DNA from: Thermococcus sp. JdFR-02
Lineage (GTDB): Archaea > Methanobacteriota_B > Thermococci > Thermococcales > Thermococcaceae
Direction of reading: 5' to 3'
DNA length: 64,000 nt
NCBI GenBank assembly: GCA_002009975.1
Contig: MTLP01000022.1
Location: 48,207 to 112,206 of the forward strand
Both the position numbers and the translations under genes were made by a program. Below, one piece after another: positions 57,681-64,000 of the stretch. Below the pieces are notes generated by a model that was not told the DNA's origin, searched no databases, and saw nothing but the letters and a program-made list of their open reading frames with translations. Numbering within the stretch: the first letter of the stretch is position 1; every line of letters begins with the position of its first letter.

Positions 57681-59948
57681 TCATGGATGCTCTCTAATCC
57701 CAAACCATCTATTGATCCAAGACCTCAGTCCCAAATCTTTCTTTACCAATATTACGGTTTTTCTGCACTCGCTCGCTATTTTCTGTGGAATCTCTCCAAA
57801 CAGCAAACGCTGAAGGAACCCCTCACGTGTAGCCCCTAGAATAACCAAATCATGCTTTTGAGCTTCTTCCAATATTCCATCTACAACACTATCCCTCTCA
57901 ATAATTTTCACGTTAACCTGCACACCAGAAAATTGTTTTAAAATATGCTGTAAGCGTCTTTCAATCCTAGATCTTTTTTCTCCACTCGTGTTGACGTTTA
58001 AGACAGTAACCCTTGCCCCATAGGCTTTAGCTAATATATTAGCTATTTCTGCAGCCATTAAGCTGTGAACCCCTCCATTGGATGGAAGAAGAATGCTTTT
58101 GATTCTTTCGTACTTCTCAGTTTCTCCAGGCTTAACTACCATAATATCGCATGGGGCATTTTCAATGATCTTATCCAAGTTGCTGCCCATGATGTACCTT
58201 CTCCACCTTGGATACCCTCTCCAGCCTAAAATTAGAAGATCCGGGTCTTGATCTCTAACAGCACTTAAGACACCTCTAAAGACACTATGAGCATAATAGA
58301 TTATCCCCTCAACCTTTTCTTTGCCTTTAAGTTGAGATTTCGCTTCTTTGATGACCCTAATATTTTCCGAAGCAAACCTCTTGGCTTCTTCTAATGGTGT
58401 TTGCTCAGGAACCGTTACAACACTAACTATGACAAGTTCATCATCCTTAGCTTCCGCAATTTTTTCAGCATATTTTGTGAGTATCTTGGCGTTTCTGGGA
58501 TTTGATACAGATACTAGGATCTTATACCTCCGAGTTTCCAGTTTTTCCTCAAATACTACTTCTCTTTCAATCTCTTCCTTTTTTCTGGCTTGCCTGTATG
58601 TGGAGTATATGAGAAGTCCAAAAGAAATCCATGCAATAGTTATCAGCCAAGCAGTTGGGCTAACGTTAAAAATCCAAATTGAAAGAATTAATTGCAAAAA
58701 GATAGCCAAAAGAGGTATATAGGGGAAATAAGGTATCAAAAAGCCATAATCAAGTTCATCTCCCCTCTCTATCCTGATCTTTATAACAGATGCATTCACA
58801 AGAAGGAAAATTAGGAGAAATACTATATCAGCACTGGCAGCAACATCCTCTATCGGAAAAACGAGAGCTATTGTGATTACAATTATGGAGGAAAGGAAAA
58901 GAGCATAATGTGGAATTCTCCTCTTTCTATGGATTTGGGAGATAAAAGAAGGTAAGCGTCCATCTCTACTCATTGCAAAAAGTACTCTCGTACCAGAGTA
59001 TATTGTAGCATTTAAAGCAGAAGTCGACGAGAAGATAGCCGCAAGGGTTATGAGAAGTCCTCCATAGGGCATTAGGTCTTTTATGGCTTCTCCCATCCCT
59101 ACAGGTCCCAGTTGAGCAAACCATTCTGAAATTGGAATGTTTCCTGGCTCTGCACCTACAATAGCCGCAAATGCAAAGAGGAGATAAGTTGTAGTGACTG
59201 CTACCACAGAGTATAGAATTGCCTTAGGTATATTCTCCTTGGGATTTATAGCCTCTTCCCCTGCATGAGCTATAACTTCATAACCCTCAAAACCCACGTA
59301 TGTGAATCCCATTGCCATTAATATCTTATCCCAACCATTTGGAACGAAGTTAGAAAAGTAAGAGAGTTTTTCGGGATGTAGAATTGTGTAAAAAATAGCA
59401 AAAACCCCTATAAATCCGAGAGTTAGCATCTGCCCTATGGTAATAATGTTCTCAATGTTTCCAGTTTCTGAAACTCCAATATAATTCACCACAATGAAGA
59501 AGAGAGCAATCCCAAGAGCTAAAATCTTCTCGAGAAAACCCGGAAAAATCCCAAGAATAGAGAACAGAGCTGTTCCTTTCAAAAGAAAAACGGTATAAGT
59601 TGCAAAAGTTATTGCATAAAGGCTTCCAGCAACTGTTAAGGCGAACCAATTTATCCATCCGGAAAGGAATCCAATGAGCCCTTTAAAAGCTTCATCTATG
59701 TATGTATACGCCCCTCCAGCTGTAGGAAGAGCAGAAGAAAGCTCTGCAAATGACATTGCTGAAAATAATGCAACCAAACCATTTAAAGCAAAGGCTATCA
59801 ATATTCCTCCAGAACCAGCGAAACCAATTGAAATACCAGTAGCAACAAAAACACCCGCTCCTATCATCATCCCCATGCCCATCATCATTAAATGAATTAT
59901 CGATAGACCTCTAGAAAGCTCAATCTTCTCTTCAACTTGATTTTCCAT
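57681..59948 (-). CDS. APC-family amino-acid permease fused to two universal-stress domains
   Basis: 755 residues. Residues 1-430 form a 12-helix APC permease (GMMIGAGVFVATGISIGFAG, AGGAYTYIDEAFKGLIGFL, GFTYVGFEGYEVIAHAGEEA). Two USP domains follow at about 455-590 (KILVSVSNPRNAKILTKYAE, LLILGWRGYPRWRRYIMGSN) and 598-735 (LVILGATREGFLQRLLFGE); the G-x2-G-x9-GS ATP motif is only partly kept. The USP part probably senses nucleotide or stress and gates transport. It is not a defence gene, yet it separates cas1 from cas2. Ribosome site AGGAGGTAAATTCA. Follows the small membrane gene by 5 bp. Confidence 0.88.
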   Translation of the reverse strand: MENQVEEKIELSRGLSIIHLMMMGMGMMIGAGVFVATGISIGFAGSGGILIAFALNGLVALFSAMSFAELSSALPTAGGAYTYIDEAFKGLIGFLSGWINWFALTVAGSLYAITFATYTVFLLKGTALFSILGIFPGFLEKILALGIALFFIVVNYIGVSETGNIENIITIGQMLTLGFIGVFAIFYTILHPEKLSYFSNFVPNGWDKILMAMGFTYVGFEGYEVIAHAGEEAINPKENIPKAILYSVVAVTTTYLLFAFAAIVGAEPGNIPISEWFAQLGPVGMGEAIKDLMPYGGLLITLAAIFSSTSALNATIYSGTRVLFAMSRDGRLPSFISQIHRKRRIPHYALFLSSIIVITIALVFPIEDVAASADIVFLLIFLLVNASVIKIRIERGDELDYGFLIPYFPYIPLLAIFLQLILSIWIFNVSPTAWLITIAWISFGLLIYSTYRQARKKEEIEREVVFEEKLETRRYKILVSVSNPRNAKILTKYAEKIAEAKDDELVIVSVVTVPEQTPLEEAKRFASENIRVIKEAKSQLKGKEKVEGIIYYAHSVFRGVLSAVRDQDPDLLILGWRGYPRWRRYIMGSNLDKIIENAPCDIMVVKPGETEKYERIKSILLPSNGGVHSLMAAEIANILAKAYGARVTVLNVNTSGEKRSRIERRLQHILKQFSGVQVNVKIIERDSVVDGILEEAQKHDLVILGATREGFLQRLLFGEIPQKIASECRKTVILVKKDLGLRSWINRWFGIREHP

Positions 59949-59953
59949 TGAAT

Positions 59954-60148
59954 TTACCTCCTTTTTGCTCTTGTGTCCCTTTGAACTTCGCGAACATGCT
60001 TTATTTTCTTTTTAAAATATCTCCTTTTCTGCTCTATTTTTCTTCTCGCTATTTCTTCAATAATTCTTTTAGACTTAATTAACAGAGCTAGCATTACCCC
60101 ATAAGCTGTTATTATGATTGAAACCCCGGTTATTTGCACTATGTCCAT
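59954..60148 (-). CDS. Small single-pass membrane protein with basic tail
   Basis: 64 residues: one helix (about 5-25, ITGVSIIITAYGVMLALLI) then a very basic cytoplasmic tail (KRRYFKKKIKHVREVQRDTR). GGGGGAAATCCT precedes the ATG. Five bp upstream of the permease gene and in the same direction, so a likely permease-associated subunit or regulator. No family recognised. Confidence 0.65.
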   Translation of the reverse strand: MDIVQITGVSIIITAYGVMLALLIKSKRIIEEIARRKIEQKRRYFKKKIKHVREVQRDTRAKRR

Positions 60149-60208
60149 AGGATTTCCCCCGAAGCAAACTCAACATGATAATCATCATTAAGTAACACTT
60201 CCTCGTTT

Positions 60209-60466
60209 TTAAATAATATCCTCCAGTGGATTCTTCTCTATTCCAAATGTTTCCCTCTTTGGCTTTGAGCGAAGCTTGTAAATTATTATTGAGTCTTCAT
60301 TTTCATCAATGAGATTTAAAAGCCCATCTTTAATTCTCTCAAACTCTGCTAAAGTTATTTCTCCCTCAAAAACGCTATTTTGAACCCAGTTTAAGTGCTG
60401 TCTTAAGAACTTCTTAACTTTGTTAACTCTTGAGACATTTACGTCGTAAACTATGACCACATACAT
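60209..60466 (-). CDS. cas2: CRISPR adaptation protein Cas2
   Basis: 85 residues, ferredoxin-like fold: MYVVIVYDVNVSRVNKVKKF with the conserved Asp8, LNWVQNSVFEGEITLAEFE, and a C-terminal strand KRETFGIEKNPLEDII. It bridges two Cas1 dimers. It lies on the opposite strand from all other cas genes and next to the leader, 2.5 kb from cas1. No typical ribosome site (GGTGCACC lies near the ATG). Confidence 0.94.
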   Translation of the reverse strand: MYVVIVYDVNVSRVNKVKKFLRQHLNWVQNSVFEGEITLAEFERIKDGLLNLIDENEDSIIIYKLRSKPKRETFGIEKNPLEDII

Positions 60467-60932
60467 GGTGCATCAAAGGGAGTTACACATTTAAGAATTT
60501 TAACTTTTTGAAAGTTTTTCAATTCTCATTCCTAGGTTTGGTCTCTGCTTTTTGAAACTTATGATGGTTTTTAGTTTGGAGTCCCCCTCTTGAGGGATTT
60601 TGGGAATGTTTATTAACATTTTGTTAGATTTTAACATCATGTTATAGATTTTTGGCTTTTTGTAACATTGTAAATGTATCCATTAGAGTATTGGATGATA
60701 TTTGGGCTTTGTTAGTGCTATTTCTTCCATAAAGTTTACCATTTTGTATTTGAATTCCTCTAAGGGCAGATTTTTGGATTTTAGCTGTTCCTAAAGTCTT
60801 GGAAGTCTCATGCACAAATTTATACATTGAGCTAATCCCTGAATAGTTAAGAAGCTTTGGGCACTAACTTCTTCATCAACTCGTCTTTAGAACCCCATGA
60901 ACGCTCGATTATTATCCCTTTGCCAAAAACCT

Positions 60933-60942
60933 TTTATATTTT
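60933..60942 (+). promoter_or_regulatory. CRISPR array promoter
   Basis: TATA box TTTATATTTT preceded by the BRE-like AAAAACC. Start expected near 60962-60968, some 25 bases before repeat 1. Together with the leader position this supports rightward transcription of the array. Confidence 0.6.
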
Positions 60943-60944
60943 GA

Positions 60945-60966
60945 GTTCTTTTAGAGTTTTATTGGA
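60945..60966 (-). repeat. Degenerate inverted copy of the CRISPR repeat in the leader
   Basis: GTTCTTTTAGAGTTTTATTG then GA matches the reverse complement of repeat positions 4-25 at 19 of 22 bases. All three differences are transitions that would form G-U pairs, so an RNA of this strand could pair fully with a repeat. It lies between the TATA box and repeat 1, overlapping the expected transcription start. Confidence 0.6.
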
Positions 60967-60989
60967 GAAATAGGGGAAAATTCGCCCCT

Positions 60990-63900
60990 GTTCCAATAAG
61001 ACTCTAAGAGAATTGAAAGGTTCATGCTTCGCCCCCTCCTCCAACGCTTATTCTCAAGTTCCAATAAGACTCTAAGAGAATTGAAAGTGCGCCCGTGTCT
61101 GCCCACTTCGACGCGTCAAAAGTGTTCCAATAAGACTCTAAGAGAATTGAAAGCGCTGTCATTTTTTAAGCCCCCTATACACTTCTTTAAAGTTCCAATA
61201 AGACTCTAAGAGAATTGAAAGCACTTTTCCCCTGTCAAGCGCTGTTTTTATAGCATATTGGTTCCAATAAGACTCTAAGAGAATTGAAAGTAAATCCCTG
61301 AACAAAATAATGTCCTTTACCTTGCGTTCCAATAAGACTCTAAGAGAATTGAAAGTTTCTTTACCCTCCTGCTAAAAATCGCCTAAACATTTTGTTCCAA
61401 TAAGACTCTAAGAGAATTGAAAGCATAGCTCAGCGACTTATACCAACTAAGCCCAACCTTAAGTTCCAATAAGACTCTAAGAGAATTGAAAGTAATACAT
61501 GAAAATATCAGCGCTTGAATTTGCCGCTATGTTCCAATAAGACTCTAAGAGAATTGAAAGTCCACAACCACATACCATAAACCCTGCTTGTTCTTGGTTC
61601 CAATAAGACTCTAAGAGAATTGAAAGGTTACTACGTAGCCCTCTTCCTCCGCTGAGAAAGCCGCTGGTTCCAATAAGACTCTAAGAGAATTGAAAGTAGC
61701 AGAATTTGAGTAGAACCTGAGCGCTTTCTGCGGTTCCAATAAGACTCTAAGAGAATTGAAAGCAATGCAAATTTGTAGCGTCCTAAAGGATAGAGTTTAA
61801 CGTTCCAATAAGACTCTAAGAGAATTGAAAGGTTAAATTAATCTATTTTGGCGATTTTGATAATGTTATCGTTCCAATAAGACTCTAAGAGAATTGAAAG
61901 TAATAATCTTTCTTACTTTTTCATATTTCTGAGAAAGGTTCCAATAAGACTCTAAGAGAATTGAAAGAAGAAAGGGAAGGAAAGAGGTTGTAGAAATCTT
62001 AAAATGTTCCAATAAGACTCTAAGAGAATTGAAAGTTTTTCTTAACTTCTTGAAACTTTTCTTTTTCTTTGATAGTTCCAATAAGACTCTAAGAGAATTG
62101 AAAGGTCGAGGTTAAAAGCTGTCAAATAGTGATAAACGATGGGTTCCAATAAGACTCTAAGAGAATTGAAAGACAAACATAATTAGAAGACCAGTTCCTA
62201 GCAACACTATGTTCCAATAAGACTCTAAGAGAATTGAAAGTATTTATAATTTCGATTAACGGGAATTTTGAAGCAATTGTTCCAATAAGACTCTAAGAGA
62301 ATTGAAAGTACAAAATTGAAGCTTCATGCTTTCGTAATTTAGCGTGTTCCAATAAGACTCTAAGAGAATTGAAAGAGCGACGAAAAGGAGTATAGAAAGT
62401 TGAAAGAAAAGGTTCCAATAAGACTCTAAGAGAATTGAAAGAGTACAACAACAGTAACACCAGGGCAATATTTCACCATAGTTCCAATAAGACTCTAAGA
62501 GAATTGAAAGATAACTCCCATCTTTGTTAAATAATGTCCAATTAAGCGTTCCAATAAGACTCTAAGAGAATTGAAAGGACGAGACCCAATAGCTATAAAT
62601 ACGTCATGAATTTGGGTTCCAATAAGACTCTAAGAGAATTGAAAGCTGAGTTCTCTGTTTTCTTTATGGCTTCAAAGTAAGGTTCCAATAAGACTCTAAG
62701 AGAATTGAAAGTGGACTTTGCTAATTCTCTCGCTCTATCGGCTAATTTCGTTCCAATAAGACTCTAAGAGAATTGAAAGGAAGTATTGGAAGCAAGTTAT
62801 ATTACCTGGGCGGATGTTCCAATAAGACTCTAAGAGAATTGAAAGACAGCAAGTGGCTTTGATGTAAAGCAGATCAGGGGGTGTTCCAATAAGACTCTAA
62901 GAGAATTGAAAGATGAATGCCGAACCGTAAGCCTCTCTTCCACACAGTTGTTCCAATAAGACTCTAAGAGAATTGAAAGGACTTCAACGGTCTTACTCTT
63001 AGTAACATTCCTTACAACAGTTCCAATAAGACTCTAAGAGAATTGAAAGGACGTTCTCAGGGTTCTAAAGCTAAGAGGAATCGTAACGTTCCAATAAGAC
63101 TCTAAGAGAATTGAAAGGAGGCATTCCGTCAGTAACTTCCTCATAGCGGTATGTGTTCCAATAAGACTCTAAGAGAATTGAAAGATATAGACAACCCAGA
63201 AACCTCTTTTGTGATAAGAATCCCGTTCCAATAAGACTCTAAGAGAATTGAAAGCTTTTTATGTCAATTATTTCCGCTTCCGCAAGTCCCAGTTCCAATA
63301 AGACTCTAAGAGAATTGAAAGTTATGGAGCAACTTTAGACAATGCAACAGTAAAAGAAGTTCCAATAAGACTCTAAGAGAATTGAAAGCCTTTGGAATGT
63401 ATTTATACCACTTCGTTGGAATTTGTTCCAATAAGACTCTAAGAGAATTGAAAGTGGCTACAAACATTGCAATTAATGCTGCCAACGCCCCGTTCCAATA
63501 AGACTCTAAGAGAATTGAAAGATTATACTTGAGGTGAATATTATGGGAACGGATGAAAGTTCCAATAAGACTCTAAGAGAATTGAAAGACTTTTTTGTAT
63601 GGGTGGATTGCAGCAATTTGTATCAGTTCCAATAAGACTCTAAGAGAATTGAAAGATAACTCCTTTATTTGTTTTTTAGAGCTTTTTAATAGCGTTCCAA
63701 TAAGACTCTAAGAGAATTGAAAGCACAAAGCTTTACAGCTTTCCGCCATAGGTTTATGAAACGTTCCAATAAGACTCTAAGAGAATTGAAAGTTACCTTT
63801 GCGATCGCGTCTTTAATATAGGTATATCGTTCCAATAAGACTCTAAGAGAATTGAAAGTTAGAGTATCCCCAATATTCTTAATAACCCCAAGTCCTACGG

Positions 63901-63998
63901 TTCCAATAAGACTCTAAGAGAATTGAAAGTTGGGCAAATTGGTCACTGTTGCCAATAGTGGGAAGCTTGTTCCAATAAGACTCTAAGAGAATTGAAAT
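60990..63998 (+). CRISPR. CRISPR array, 45 repeats and 44 spacers
   Basis: 30-nt repeats GTTCCAATAAGAC-TCTAAGAG-AATTGAAAG, first at 60990-61019 and last at 63969-63998, counted by hand as 45 units. All look identical except the last, whose final G is T, which marks the leader-distal end. Spacers are 35-40 nt (mean near 38). The central TCTAAGAG is a weak palindrome. The last 8 bases ATTGAAAG are the crRNA tag after Cas6 cutting. The repeat type matches the Cas6/Cst-type effector genes upstream. The two bases after the last repeat reach the window edge. Confidence 0.98.
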
Positions 63999-64000
63999 AA

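Larger units (their letters stand above)
60467..60989 (+). promoter_or_regulatory. CRISPR leader
   Basis: A 523-bp AT-rich stretch without convincing genes, from the cas2 start to repeat 1, T-rich on the plus strand. The strand of the repeat (crRNA 5' tag ATTGAAAG at its 3' end, as in P. furiosus) places the leader here and the newest spacers on the left. It ends in a palindrome AGGGG...CCCCT (60972-60989) abutting repeat 1, probably part of the integration signal. It should also hold the divergent cas2 promoter. Confidence 0.8.

Noticed and set aside
57681..60148. Mobile element as explanation of the insertion between cas1 and cas2
   Set aside because: No transposase, terminal inverted repeats or target duplications seen around the permease genes.
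60642..60827. 61-residue minus-strand frame in the CRISPR leader
   Set aside because: No ribosome site and no family; leaders of this repeat type are non-coding and AT-rich.
61024..62468. Short frames within the CRISPR array whose products contain repeated SNKTLRELK- or FNSLRVLLE-type strings
   Set aside because: They are translations of the CRISPR repeat itself, not proteins.

Overview
The window is chromosomal DNA of a hyperthermophilic euryarchaeon of the order Thermococcales (Thermococcus/Pyrococcus type). The signs are TATA/BRE archaeal promoters, GGTGA-type ribosome sites, 12-nt-spacer C/D-box RNA, archaeal SRP54, L40e, RaSEA and NreA, trehalose synthase TreT beside its regulator TrmB, tandem ferredoxin-dependent 2-oxoacid oxidoreductase operons in the P. 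furiosus order, and a 30-nt CRISPR repeat of the GTTCCAATAAGAC...ATTGAAAG type. The DNA is AT-rich throughout. I do not name a species.

Layout. 0-2.9 kb: DUF89 phosphatase, MFS transporter, PH/SHOCT protein. 2.9-4.9 kb (minus): a tightly packed seven-gene operon of tiny hydrophobic proteins around a SpoIIM/DUF95 membrane protein. It looks like an undescribed archaeal bacteriocin-like peptide system. 5.3-10.5 kb: SRP54 with a stand-alone Lrp effector domain and a cysteine-cluster protein, a GfcR-like regulator operon, an Lrp regulator and tRNA-Arg. 10.5-21.6 kb: sugar cluster 1 (glycosyltransferase, two Gfo/Idh oxidoreductases, complete ABC importer, TrmB-family regulator, GH38 mannosidase), with a shared candidate operator before both rightward promoters. 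21.6-30.9 kb: sugar cluster 2 (sugar isomerase-like protein, TrmB, TreT, ABC importer lacking its own ATPase, GH5 glycosidase, PfkB kinase), with a TrmB-type palindrome in both divergent promoters.

31.0-31.2 kb holds a probable structured non-coding RNA with its own promoter. 31.3-40.2 kb is housekeeping: a metallophosphoesterase-fold protein without its metal ligands, a flippase, FUN14, PadR, L40e, tRNAs Leu, Cys and Ser, uridine phosphorylase, NreA, a C/D-box sRNA, a phosphodiesterase, SurE and RaSEA. 40.4-45.8 kb is korDABC followed by korABC. Then come archaemetzincin and a dolichyl-phosphate-type glycosyltransferase.

47.2-64.0 kb is a CRISPR-Cas locus of the Cst (Tneap, subtype I-B) kind. 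The plus-strand order is cas6, cas8, a separately encoded Cas11-like small protein, cas7, cas5, cas3, a STAND-like ATPase, cas4, cas1. A minus-strand amino-acid permease with universal-stress domains plus a small membrane protein separate cas1 from cas2. After cas2 come a ~520-bp leader and an array of 45 repeats and 44 spacers that appears to end two bases before the window end. The leader carries a degenerate inverted copy of the repeat just before repeat 1.
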